This document shows, in pieces, positions 50,300 through 60,720 of a DNA stretch of 64,000 nucleotides. Position numbers and translations under genes: made by a program. The notes under the pieces were generated by a model, which saw only the letters and a program-made list of their open reading frames with translations, searched no databases and had not been told where the DNA came from. This DNA comes from Epiperipatus broadwayi (lineage: Eukaryota; Onychophora; Udeonychophora; Euonychophora; Peripatidae). Location of the stretch: positions 60,197 through 124,196 of the forward strand of contig JAQFVV010007240.1 in NCBI GenBank assembly GCA_028023455.1. Reading direction: 5' to 3'. Position 1 is the stretch's first letter. Each line of letters opens with the position of its first letter.

Positions 50300-51772
50300 G
50301 CACAATGTATAAAGTAATTTGATATGTAACTTCACTAGAAATTTCCATTAGATAATAAATGGAGATCTATACCAAGTTGTTATGTAATATTTCTAACTAA
50401 TAAAAACAAATTCCAAACTAAAAGGTTATAATTACCAGCAAAGTCACACTTACACACAAACTTACTAACCATACAAAGTTATTTTTCTTTAAAATAGTCC
50501 AGTGGTCATGGAATTCAGAAACCCCTTTACAATATTATATATAACAGAATTATAAAAAAATTCTAATTAATAACAAATCATAGAGAAAAGCAACTAGTTT
50601 ATCTCGCATCAGTTATATGTTTCCCACATATATCATATTTAGCATATCAATATTTTTTTATAATTTTATTCCAATTATTAATCAAATAATTGTCATAATA
50701 AAATAAATCAAAATTTATATTTATCAAAAAAAAATAACAATATTATTGTTGTAAGAGCTATTAATATTTTAATTCTTATATTAAAATCAGCCAATGCATA
50801 CATAATTGACAATTCTGCATATAGAAAAACTAAACCTAGCCAGCTTTGATATAAGTAGTTAATAATCTATAAACTTATACACTGAGGGCTTATAAGATGA
50901 AGTAATAGATGTAATGTCGGTTAAAGCTAAGTTAAAAGTCATGGCACTAAAGTATACTTAAGAACACATATATAAAATATTTAAATAATATATATACTGA
51001 TTCATCATTTTAGCCATACTCATTAATATATCATGACATCACACATGGTCTTATGAAAGTATTTATTACAAAACTAAGTCATCATAAAAATTAAGACATA
51101 AGAAATGTACAATTGATTCTAATAATATCAAACTAAACACACTCAAATTATCAATACATGCAGCATTGGTCAACTATCATATAGAATATAAATACTCATT
51201 AGCACTTAAACATCGTTATAAATCTAAAATTAATAATCAGAAAATAATATTTTTTTACAACAGCTATATAATCAAATAGTAAATTTATACATAAAAGGCA
51301 TTTTTTCTTTACCTGCTTTGGTGCCTTTTTCAAATGTCACTGATCTATATAATCAAATAATAATTTTATACATAAAAAGCACGTGCTTTGATTCCCTTTT
51401 AGATTAGTAACATTTAAAATGGTCACCAAAGCAGGTGCTAAAAAAGCTTTTTATATATAAAATTATTATTTGATTATATAGCTGTTGTAAAGAATTATTA
51501 TTATTTTCTGATTATTATTTTGTGGAAGAGCCGCATAAGGATTTTTATTCCTTTCTAATTTTGAAATCTAAAATTATAAGTTATTATCATTACATAACAA
51601 AGATTATATATTTTACAATGTGCACTAAAATACGATGTCAGTATACTTTTATAAATAATAACAAATTATTATTTTTCACAGTTTTACCATATTTTGATTA
51701 TTTTAATACAATATTTGAAAACATTAATTTAAATACTTGCCACATATTGTAAATATACAATCTTTAGAACTG
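50300..51772 (-). repeat. LTR-like repeat of element 2, 5' copy with nested insertion
   Basis: Partner of 46785-47990. Homology is continuous on both sides of the insertion at 51233-51563. Confidence 0.55.
51233..51563. mobile_element. Palindromic insertion with 13-bp target duplication
   Basis: AAATCTAAAATTA occurs at 51220-51232 and 51564-51576. Between them, left arm (from 51233: ATAATCAGAAAATAA, ACAACAGCTATATAATCAAA, CCTGCTTTGGTG) and right arm (to about 51516) are reverse complements. An asymmetric ~47-bp tail follows, containing GTGGAAGAGCCGCATAAGG. The centre also repeats part of the arm (ATATAATCAAATAATAATTT). No coding sequence. Confidence 0.75.
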
Positions 51773-51774
51773 TT

Positions 51775-52265
51775 AGAAAGTTAATAGTAATTAATAGTTG
51801 TATAAAGAAAGATATCATAAAGTTTATTTTAAAAAAATATATTTCGTAAAAGATTTATAAACTTCTCTTATTTCCCATGATTTATTTACCAGTAAACTTA
51901 TGTTCTCTTTTAGAAATTGATTGAATAAACTGATAAAAGCAATAAACAGAAGCAGATGATTTTTTTCCATTATAGTGATCTATATTTAAATATACAAACA
52001 GAAGACAGGCCAGGAAAAAAAATGAAGAAAATAATATTTTTTTCAGCAGTTGATGGTTTGAAATGAATTCTATTAATGTTAATTGAAGAAATACAAGAAT
52101 AAATTATTCATTTGAGTTGTGTCAATTTTGGAGGGATAAAAGCTATCTATTTAGAAATTCATCTTTTAGAACTTTAAATTTTATTACTTTTTTTAAAAAA
52201 ATGGCAATCCAATCTACTCACATGATCAATTAATTATTTTTGGAAAAGTACCAATAGAACAATAA
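51775..52265. other. AT-rich stretch without recognised feature
   Basis: Nothing recognised. Confidence 0.45.
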
Positions 52266-52284
52266 ATAATTTTACAGCTTATAA

Positions 52285-52590
52285 TTCAAAATATACAGGA
52301 TTTGAACACAGACTTTCAAACACCCTTCAACTATCCACACTATTTAATACCACTGATAGCCATAACCATACTCATGTAGAAAAGATAAATAATCACCAAT
52401 ATACAGATTTTGTGCTAAATCAGCACTCACCAGTTGGTCCAGATTATCATCTCCCATATATATATATATATATATATCAGTGCTCATTTTATATTAAGAT
52501 AGAAAATTCTTATACTTTAATGGACAGGCTTCAATCTACTCCAACTTCCAGCTCTTCACCATTGACAATCTGATGATGGAAAGGCCAAAT
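52285..52590 (-). mobile_element. Rep-A copy, single partial unit
   Basis: Runs from the edge with GTTCAAATCCTG (minus strand; matches a pol III B box GTTCRANYCC) through the hammerhead motif, a TA tract (52456-52477) and the segment with TGGACAGGCTTCAA. It ends near GACAATCTGATGATGG. Lies 240 bp left of the hAT element. Confidence 0.75.
52387..52448 (-). ncRNA. Hammerhead motif, Rep-A copy 9 (perfect stem II, core mutated)
   Basis: Stem II GTGCT/AGCAC is fully paired, including the first G-C pair. But the core box is CTGGTGA and GAA reads AAA. Stem I strands GATAATC/GATTATT and ACCAA/TTGGT are kept. AGCAC followed by A is one of the two CpG-decay products seen in the family. Confidence 0.7.
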
Positions 52591-52826
52591 CCCAAATTAT
52601 AGTTTATAATTAAGTATATTCAATAAAAATATTATATCAGTTCTTTGCAGATTAATATTTTGAAAAAACAGAATTAATTTTAATAAAATAATATTTTGGA
52701 TGATTATAAAAATATTGACTTTTTCTAAATTATAGATTAATAAAATCAATTTTATAAACAGAGCATAAAATTTTAAATAATAATATCATATTTTAAACAC
52801 AATCAATAACATTTCATTTTTTAAAT

Positions 52827-54422
52827 CAGTGTTTCCCAACCTGTGCTACGCGTACCACTGGTGGTATGCGAGTTGCTGGTTGGTGGTACACGAAAAATAA
52901 TCAATAATGGCGGACATAAAAAAAAATTAAATCATAAAAATATAGAAACGTTTTTTCCTATAATTCATAAAAATTATTTTAATTAATAATATTATACAGT
53001 AAAGTTGTTAACATGTACAGTCGATAATGATCTTTAATGTTAATGATAAAATTGAAAGTATGATTAAGAAATTAGATTTTTGGAAACAGTAATATATATA
53101 TAAGTATCGAAAACAATCAACTGGAAGTATTCGAAACTTTACATATTTTTTTGTTTGAAAATAAGGTTAGTCTGTTTCAAGATATACGAGAAAATATAAT
53201 AGCACATTTAACAGGATTAAAATTGTCTTTCATGGAATATTTTCCAAAACCTGAAAACACAAATGATAATTGGATTTCAAACCCTTTCTATGCAGAAAAT
53301 TTAGAAAAAGCTACATCATTATCAATAATAGATGAAGAAAATTTAATAGAATTATCATGTGATAGAACTTTACAAGTAGAATTAAAACGACACAATCTAA
53401 TTAATTTTTGGTTAAACATTATAGAATATGAACAACTTTCAGAGAAAGCTCTTAAATTATTATTACCGTTTACTAATATGGAATTAGTAGGAAGATCTTT
53501 TTCTTCATATATTTTTTTAAAAAATAAGTACCGAAACAGATTGAATGCAGCTGTAGACTTAAGGATATACCTCGCATCTTTTGAATCAAATTTCAAAAAT
53601 ATATGCTGTTCGAAATAAGCACGAAGATCTCATCAAATTTATTTTATAAAAATATTTGATTATGATAAGAAAATATACTAATTGGTTTTTTATAATTTTG
53701 TGTTTTTATTAAAACCATTTATTAGTAAACAAAATATGACAAAATAGTAGATAATGAGTCTGATCAAGGCAAATCAATCTAAATTATTTAATTTGAAAGA
53801 ATGTATCAGAAAAGGATCATACCCAGAAATTAGACTCTCATTAATTCTTGATCATCTATTGTGGATTACTAGATGTAAGCTAGTATTTAATCATCAAAAT
53901 TTTAATCCTCCTTATTAACTTCATGCTGAACAATATAAAGAAAACAAGAACAAGAGATAGGCTGATAACCCCTGTGGTTATTTTTACCATGACTTGGGAC
54001 ATGCTGGATTTATCCTCTCCATGGCCCAACCAATAGCAAGATGCTCCGAAAAAAAGAAAACAGACTCAAATTCGGGAAAACCAAATGAAGAAATGAGAAA
54101 ACACTTTAAACAAAATATGTACCAAATAACCTTTAATGTAATCTTTAATAAATTATTTTGGAAAAAATATGAAACTTTGAACAAACACATACATATAAAT
54201 ATGTTACAGTGAGTTTATAATTTCAGTGAGTTTATAATCTGGCCTGACATTTAGGCGTGTTTCAATGTAATTTGTCTCATTATGAGATGTGAATACATAT
54301 ATGGTCACCCTATAATATTTATAATGCAAATAAAATAACACACTCGCAATAACAAATTTCACGAAATACAATCATTTTTATGAAGTGGTACAATACGAGC
54401 CAAAAAAGGTTGGGAAACACTG
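52827..54422 (+). mobile_element. hAT transposon, complete ends, internally deleted
   Basis: Perfect 15-bp terminal inverted repeats: CAGTGTTTCCCAACC at 52827-52841 and its complement at 54408-54422. Perfect 8-bp target duplication TTTTAAAT at 52819-52826 and 54423-54430. Subterminal GGTGGTATGCGAG and GGTGGTACACGA on the left and GTGGTACAATACGAG on the right look like transposase-binding repeats. 8-bp duplications and CAG...CTG ends are hAT hallmarks. At 1.6 kb it is too short for a full transposase; only the C-terminus remains. Confidence 0.93.
53105..53653 (+). pseudogene. hAT transposase C-terminal remnant (ZBED5-like)
   Basis: The frame from 53105 reads NNQLEVFETLHIFLFENK, then FPKPENTNDNWISNPF, IELSCDRTLQ and, near 53460-53600, LLPFTNMELVGRSFSSY, KNKYRNRLNA, DLRIYLASFE. 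This is the C-terminal dimerisation region of ZBED5-like hAT transposases (usual LPF.T.YLCE..FSS...IK.KYRNRLN...DLR). CCSK is followed by a stop where CSEKQA is usual (CAA to TAA), then ARRSH continues in frame. The BED finger and catalytic domain are absent and there is no proper ATG. The element would need a transposase supplied in trans. Confidence 0.88.
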
Positions 54423-54430
54423 TTTTAAAT

Positions 54431-54810
54431 CAATAAATAAATTTCTTTTCCATACATTTAATTTATACACCAATGAAAGACATTAGTATGGAAAATATTA
54501 TTTTAATATATATATTTATATATAACATTTCATTTATCAATAATTACTTTGTCTTTAAATTCTATAAACATATTTTTTTACATAAATATTACATGAATCT
54601 ATACTGAAAATCTTTAATCTACTTTATTCTTCCAAAATATTGTAATGATTTCAATCTATTTATCTTTTTAAGAATGAGCCTAATAACTTTGAGTTGAGTC
54701 ATATTATTATAAGATTTATTAATAATTCATATCAAGATTCATTAAGAAATTCCTATAAAGATTATATATCTGTGTATATATGATAACAATCAACTCTTAA
54801 TATATATATA
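54431..54810. other. AT-rich stretch without recognised feature
   Basis: Nothing recognised between the hAT element and the hairpin. Confidence 0.45.
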
Positions 54811-54815
54811 TATTA

Positions 54816-54909
54816 TATGATCACAGATGGAGCTTTACCAATAGCTCATCAAGCTTTGTTTACAAAAAATGCTTGATGAGCTATTGGTAAAGCTCCATCT
54901 GTGATCATA
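54816..54909. repeat. Perfect 39-bp hairpin, 16-nt loop
   Basis: 54816-54854 and 54871-54909 are exact reverse complements (TATGATCACAGATGGAGC...ATGAGC). It is far less AT-rich than its neighbours and has no partner elsewhere in the window. Perfect pairing indicates recent origin or strong constraint. Confidence 0.9.
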
Positions 54910-55340
54910 AAATGGAAGCTATAGGCAGGTTAAAAAAAATTTTTTTTAACTTGTTTTTGTTTAATATATATCAGTCACATGTCACATGACCCTATATAAA
55001 ATATAAAAATAAATAAATAAACTTGTTTAGAACTATTAGCAGGCTCTTTATATATATATATATATGAAAGCAGTCAACACTTAAACAATACCAATAACCA
55101 TCAGCAATCTCATTCTGTAGTCAATGCATTCAAGAACAAAAGAATGCCCAAATACTTAAATTGGAAGAAATAAATTTTAAATCAATTAAAAAATTTATTT
55201 GTAAATATTTTTAATTGTGTGATATTTTTAATTGACAAATCTGATTTTTTTTCATTTTTAAAATTTTGTCAACAACAATTCAGATAATGAAAATATGTAT
55301 TATAAATTATTTATAGTGCTAAAAATATATATAATGCTTG
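54910..55340. other. AT-rich stretch with a family-F fragment
   Basis: A TA run at about 55050-55064 is followed at 55066-55132 by a fragment like the 17.5-kb foldback arm (CAGTCAACACTTAAACAATA). Otherwise nothing. Confidence 0.5.
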
Positions 55341-55347
55341 TTTCAAT

Positions 55348-56490
55348 ATTAAATTCAAAAACAAAACATCATCAATTCAAATTCCACAAATCTCATATTT
55401 TAATGTTAGCAGCTTGTTGATTTATTAAATGCATTTTATTCCTGTTCATAAAAATTGCCTCTTTAATTTTTCTTTTACTATGATTTCTCTCTTCATGAAG
55501 AATTTTCACATTTTCAAAATCAAATTTAAATTTATATTTACATGTTTTTGTGATCAAAGAAGGCTGAAAGAGATATTAAATCACCATTATTTTTAATTTT
55601 TACACACTTATATAATGATTCATGCTCCTTCAATCTCTTCTCAATAATGCACCTAGATTCACCTATATATGATAGCATACAATCACAAAAAATTTGATAT
55701 ATGATATTACTTTTCTGCTATGGAGGTATGATATCCTTAGAATTATTGACTAATTTATTAATATTGTTTGGAACATAGAATGAAACATTAAACACATTCT
55801 TATATAAATCCTTAAAAAGTTCATTGGTGGATTTGAAATAAATGGAATAGATATCCATTGTTTACTATTAATCTTAATTTTCTCTAAATTATTATTTACT
55901 GAGGCTATAACCTCGATAATATGCATATAAAATGAGATAGTAGGGACCTCTACAGGTGTTTTAACCACAAGCTTATGCTATGTGGTTAAAACACCTGTAG
56001 AGGTCCCTACTATTACACTTGTGGTTAAAACACCTGTAGAGGTTCCTACTATCTCATTTTATACGCATATTATCGAGGTTATAGCCTCAGTAAATATTAC
56101 TTACATAATCAATGTGCGTTTAATAAATTTCTAAATTATTATATAACTTTTTTTTAAATTGACCTAAAATATTGTTTATTTGTTCCATTTTATAACCAAC
56201 AACAAGCAATTCCTTGGAAAATATTTCAATATTTTTCAGTTTATCACTTTGGTAATGACATAATTTTTTATTCTGAAACAAAAAGGATCTAAAACTTGCC
56301 ATCTTATGCATCATTGGTACTTTTGATTTACAATTTATAAATCCTCTTTTTTGCAGTGGCTTAATTATGAGTTTATAATTTAATATACTGTTATCTTTTG
56401 TAATCATTTAATCTAAATATTTAATATTATTGTCCTGTTCCTTTTCAATTGTCCATTTCAAGCCATTCAATTTATTTAATTCCTCTACAA
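55348..56490 (-). pseudogene. Penelope-like element 3' end, minus arm
   Basis: Minus frames read LNKLNGLKWTIEKEQDNN then ILNYKLIIKPLQKRGFINCK, SKVPMMHKMASFRSF, then (after an insertion at 55896-56129) KINSKQWISIPFISNP and the GIY-YIG region near 55680-55500. The reading order is RT palm end, thumb, linker, endonuclease. It mirrors the plus arm on the right. Stops and shifts; inactive. The 72-residue ORF at 55750-55968 is a chimera of this protein and the inserted element. Confidence 0.85.
55896..56129. mobile_element. Palindromic insertion with 13-bp target duplication, inside Penelope arm
   Basis: TCTAAATTATTAT occurs at 55883-55895 and 56130-56142. The insert has long arms (TTACTGAGGCTATAACCTCG, then AGTAGGGACCTCTACAGG and GTTTTAACCACA, with complements on the right), a partly duplicated right arm (GTGGTTAAAACACCTGTAG at about 55981 and 56023) and a ~33-bp asymmetric tail. 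Comparison with the uninterrupted right arm confirms the borders. Confidence 0.8.
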
Positions 56491-56570
56491 GCAAATTTTG
56501 TAGAGGAATTAAATAAGTTGAATGGCTTGTAGAGGAATTAAATAAGTTGAATGGCTTGAAATGGACAATT
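56485..56570. repeat. Junction of inverted Penelope arms with short tandem duplication
   Basis: TTTAATTCCTCTACAA then AATTTTGTAGAGGAATTAAA forms the inversion point near 56498. A 34-bp segment (GAATGGCTTGTAGAGGAATT...) is duplicated on the right side. Confidence 0.85.
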
Positions 56571-57495
56571 GAAAAGGAACAGGACAATAATATTAAATAT
56601 TTAGATTAAATTATTACAAGAAATAACAGTATATTAAATTATAAACTAATAATTAAGCCACTGCAAAAAAGAGGATATATAAATTGTAAATCAAAAGTAC
56701 CAATGATGCATAAGATGGCAAGTTTTAGATCTTTTTTGTTTCGGAATGAAAAATTATGTCATTACCAAAGTGATAACTGAAAAATATTGAAATATTTGCC
56801 AAGAAATTGCTTCATGTTGGTTATAAAATGGAACAAATAAACAATACTTTAGGTCAATTTAAAAAAAGTTATAATAATTTTAAAAAAATTAAGATTAATA
56901 GTAAACAATGGATATCTATTCCATCTATTTCAAATCCACAAGTGAAATTTTTTAAGGATATATATAAGAATGTGTTTAATGTTTCATTCTACATTCCAAA
57001 CAATATTAATAAATTAGTCAATAATTCTAAGGATGTCATACCTGTCAAGCAGAAAAGTAATGTCATATATCAAATTTTTTGTGATTGTATGCTATCATAT
57101 ATAGGGGAATCTAGGTGCAGTTTGAAAAGAGATTGAAGGTGCATGAATTGTTATATAAGCATGTAAAAAGTAAAAATAATGGGGATTTAATATCTCCTTC
57201 AGTTTTTTTTGATCATGAAAAGACATGTAAATATAAATTTAAATTTGATTTTGAAAATTCTTCATGAAGAGAGAAACCATTGCAAAAGAAAAATTAAAGA
57301 GGCAGTTTTTATAAACAGGAATAAAATGCATTTAATAAATCAACAAGCTGCTAAAATTAAAATACAAGATTCATGGAATTTGAATTGATGATGTTTGCTT
57401 CCACTTTTGTTTTTGAATTTAATGGCAGTTGAGGCAGGTTTAACAAATTAACTGAAAGTACTTTGGTGGATTTAAGGATTGTTTTATGTAAACCA
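56500..57495 (+). pseudogene. Penelope-like element 3' end, plus arm
   Basis: Coding order as in the copy at 6.6 kb: LVEELNKLNGLKWTIEKEQ, SKVPMMHKMASFRSF, HVGYKMEQINNTLGQF, KQWISIPSISNPQ, then CDCMLSYIGESRCSLK, which keeps the YIGES..S motif of the GIY-YIG fold. A frameshift follows, then KVHELLYKHVKSKNN and FDHEKTCKYKFKFD. The frame is broken at 57136 and after. A TA tract begins 65 bp beyond the end. Confidence 0.88.
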
Positions 57496-57554
57496 TTAAA
57501 TTTATTATTTCAATTATAATTACAATTTTGTTTTTAAGTAACAGACATTTTATT

Positions 57555-57559
<5 letters not shown>

Positions 57560-57601
<42 letters not shown>

Positions 57602-57623
57602 TGTCTGTATATTTTAGAATTTC

Positions 57624-57659
<36 letters not shown>

Positions 57660-57672
57660 GAAATTCTAAAAC
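57560..57672. repeat. TA tracts and TTCTTCTA/TAGAAGAA palindrome
   Basis: A TA run at about 57560-57592, then TTAGAATTTCTTCTA, (TA)n, TAGAAGAAATTCTAA between about 57614 and 57670. Borders the left LTR. Confidence 0.85.
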
Positions 57673-57675
57673 CAT

Positions 57676-58896
57676 TAGGGTAAAAGGAAAGAATTTTGAC
57701 AACAGATATCGTTGGCAGACATCAAAACAACAACAGGTCTTATAGATAAGTAATCCAGTTTTTCATCAGACAAGCAATTGAGATAACAGTTGAGAAAGAG
57801 TTCAGTTCAGTTCAGCAAGATCACGTCAAATTAAATCAGTCAATCAATCAGCTGATAATGCAGTGTTAAAAACCTTGGAAACATATGACTTTGCTCTAGC
57901 CTGAGTCCAATTGAAACAGCTAACCTGCCCATAAAAATAATGCCTGCATAACAACTTGAAAATCCACTGTCAATATCTAAATGTCTTAAAGAAAAATACT
58001 TTGGAATACTAAGCATTAAACCTCCACAAGAAACCTCATATCCAGCCGGATAGAAATATTCTCACTTGAAGCAGCAACCAGAAAGAAAACAAAGTCCTAC
58101 TGGAAATAAAGTACACAGCAAACAGCAAAAAGTATCCACATTATAAAATCCTAGGTAATAACATTTTTCTTATTCTCATTTCTAAAGCAGCCATTGCATT
58201 AGTTTGAAGCATCCCAGAGTCAAGTAATAATGAACTTTATAGCATGCATAAATGAACTATTGATGTGTGTGTTTTAAATGTCAAATATTATTTAATGCTT
58301 TGTTATATGATATTCTAGTGTGTGAATTAAGAATGTGTGTGATCATTATATAAAAATACCAATGTTATGTTAGTTAAAATTTATAAAAGTATTTAAAATT
58401 AGTATAATAAATGTTAACTAAAATAAATTGTTTTTTAAACTAAAGCTTAATTTTTTTGGTCAATTCTTTTACCATTAATAATTGAAATAATTTGTTATTG
58501 AATTAAAAATAGACTGAGCTAGTTAAGGGATTTTTCTGAGTGCTGGATTATGGACCTACTGCCCAAACATGTTAGTGTTAGTTCTAGAAACTAGATGGCA
58601 CCCAAAGTTTACTCCAAAACCAATAAAGTGCTTGGATAGTAGGGGATTGAATCTAGCAGTCAAGATGGGCCACAATCTGGAAATGTGATCATGTTATGCA
58701 TTGCATAGCTCAATCTGATTATGGGTATTGTTTATAGCTTTGTTATCAATAATATTCTACCATCTGCTCAGACAGGCTGGTTCATTCACGTAATATTTAT
58801 AATATAAGATTATAAATTTATGATAAATAAGGTTTAAGCTCAGCTAAACCTAGCAAGAAGAGCATGTTGGATCTTCTACAGATTGAATCTGGTACA
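57676..58896 (+). repeat. 5' LTR of element 1
   Basis: Ends in TGGTACA just before the primer site. The 5' border is approximate because the first 15 bases differ between copies. Confidence 0.78.
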
Positions 58897-58898
58897 AT

Positions 58899-58924
58899 TG
58901 GCTTCCCAATGTAGGGCTGAACCT
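58899..58924 (+). promoter_or_regulatory. Primer-binding site, lysine-tRNA type
   Basis: TGGCTTCCCAATGTAGGGCT resembles TGGCGCCCAACGTGGGGCTC, the complement of the 3' end of a lysine tRNA. The differences are one insertion and mostly CG-position changes. It is 2 bases beyond the LTR end, the expected place. Confidence 0.6.
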
Positions 58925-59370
58925 CAGAAATGACAGTAATTAAATACCTTGTTTCTTGTTTAAAATAAATGAATTTTAAAGAAAAGCTAAATTACATATT
59001 TTAAAGTGGTTTAATTTTTAAAAAAAGAATTGACCGAAACTTTTTCCTTTAAATGAAAAGAGATTTTGACATTTATGTGAGTTAAAATAAATCATTCTGT
59101 TAAATCAGGGACAGTTAGATATTTTTGGGTGGAGTTAAGGTGTTAAGAATGGGTAGAGAAAAAGGACAAGGGGGTGGAGTCAGTCGTATGATCTGTTTAA
59201 GAATAAATAACAATAATATTTGATTTGTTAATGCAAAAAGATAATTTAAAAACAAAAATAAGAAAGTATAGTGTAACCATGAATAAGGAAATGGAGCCAG
59301 AAGAAAGTCCATTATTTTTAAAAAATCCCCAGTTAGTGGGGGGAAAAAAGAAGAAATATCTGAGACACAA

Positions 59371-59760
59371 ATGATGATGAATATAATGAAAGAATTTAAA
59401 CAAAGTCAGCAAGAGCTCAAAGCAGAATTGAGTGAAGAAAGCAAGCAAAGTCAGCAAGAGTTCAAAGAAGAATTGTGTCAGAAATTTAAACAAAGCCAGC
59501 AAAAGTTTAAAGTAGAAATGATTAGAGAAATGAAGGCAGTGAGGGATGAGATAACAGGAAAGGTAGAGAAGAGCCAAGAAATTGTAGAGGTAGATTTAGT
59601 TAAAAGAAAGTCAGGAAGTTGAAGAGGAAGCTGAGGATAAAAGGGGTAGAAATTAAACCAGAACTAGATAGTATTGAAACAGAGAAGGCAGAAATAGAGA
59701 TAGAAATTAAAGCAGAACAGGATAGTTCTAAGACAGAAAGTGTGGGGGGGAAATATAGAT
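59371..59760 (+). pseudogene. gag-like coiled-coil frame of element 1
   Basis: An open frame from 59371 to 59622 reads MMMNIMKEFKQSQQELKAEL with two more QSQQ(E/K)(F)K repeats, highly charged and helical. After a frameshift near 59600 the acidic sequence continues (EIKPELDSIETEKAEIEIEI). Retrotransposon Gag N-termini in animals often carry such repeats. The frame is then lost. Two minus-strand ORFs over it are shadows. Confidence 0.5.
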
Positions 59761-60720
59761 CAAGAAATAGAAGAAAGATATAATCAAAAGATAGAAGATA
59801 ATGTAAATGAGTTTTCACAAGGAAGTAAAAATAAAAAGGTTAAGATAAATGTTAGTGTTTGTTTTAAACATAGATTTAAAACAAAAAGAAAGCTATAGGA
59901 AAAAATATGAAGTAATTCAGAGTTTGTCTAAGTATAAAAGTTTTCTAATTTACGAGGCAGAAAATAGGATGGAGCGTGAAAGAGATGAAGTAATCAATTA
60001 TAAATGAGGAATACACAAGAGGGGAAAGTTACTTTATATTATAGAGTTAGTAGGTAGAAATAAAAACCCACCTGATGATGTTTAGAAGTTAGTTAATGGA
60101 CAGAGTAATAAATGGAACCAATAAGAGCTGGAAATGGGCTATGAGTTGAATATAATTATTTTGATGCAGCTGATAAGTCTGAATCAGAATTTCGCTATTT
60201 AAAATGAATTGTTTTGTAAAATAACAACAAGGAGGCTTCATTGAATAAAATATTTTTTCTGTCATGCACATAGTAATTAAGAAAAAATGCTCGTAAATAA
60301 ACAGTTCAAATAAAAAAATCAATAAAATCAAGTTAAATAAATAATTATAATATATCTGTAGAAAATAATAAATAAAGTAGCGTAATAAAATAAAAGTTTG
60401 TTTTGAATACATGCAGGCTAATAAAAGGAAGTAAATAAATAGCTTAAAGTAATCCAGTCAAATAAAATAAAAAGAAACATCTGTGTAATAATGCTCATGA
60501 TAAAATAAAATAGTTTTTCTGAATACACGTGTGTTTAAGAAATGTTTTAAACAATATTCGGGAGTAATTTAATACAAATAAATGATTTAAAATAATATTG
60601 TAAGGTTAAGAAATAAAATATGAAGACAATCTAAATTATATTAGGAGTGTATGAACATTTGAAATTAAAGGGAATGAGGGTAGCAAATAGAAATAAGTTT
60701 TAGATAAAGATAAGTTAAAC

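Larger units (their letters stand above)
46785..51772 (-). mobile_element. Decayed LTR-type retroelement (element 2), minus strand
   Basis: About 1.2 kb at 46785-47990 recurs in the same orientation at 50300-51772, where a 331-bp palindromic insertion accounts for the extra length. Shared blocks include TTACCAGCAAAGTCACAC, TTAGCATATCAATA, CTAAACCTAGCCAGCTTTGATAT and CCATATTTTGATTATTTTAAT. Divergence is considerable, so the insertion is old. The 2.3-kb interior encodes a gag-like coiled-coil protein on the minus strand, so the right copy would be the 5' LTR. No primer site, protease, RT or integrase was recognised. A duplicated segment of another kind is the alternative. Confidence 0.55.

Noticed and set aside
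57755-57780. CTGATGA on the minus strand in the LTR of element 1
   Set aside because: No GAA box or pairing arms follow.
60089-60412. 107-residue minus-strand frame inside element 1
   Set aside because: Very hydrophobic Phe/Ile/Leu/Tyr-rich translation of AT-rich DNA with no motif; likely chance.
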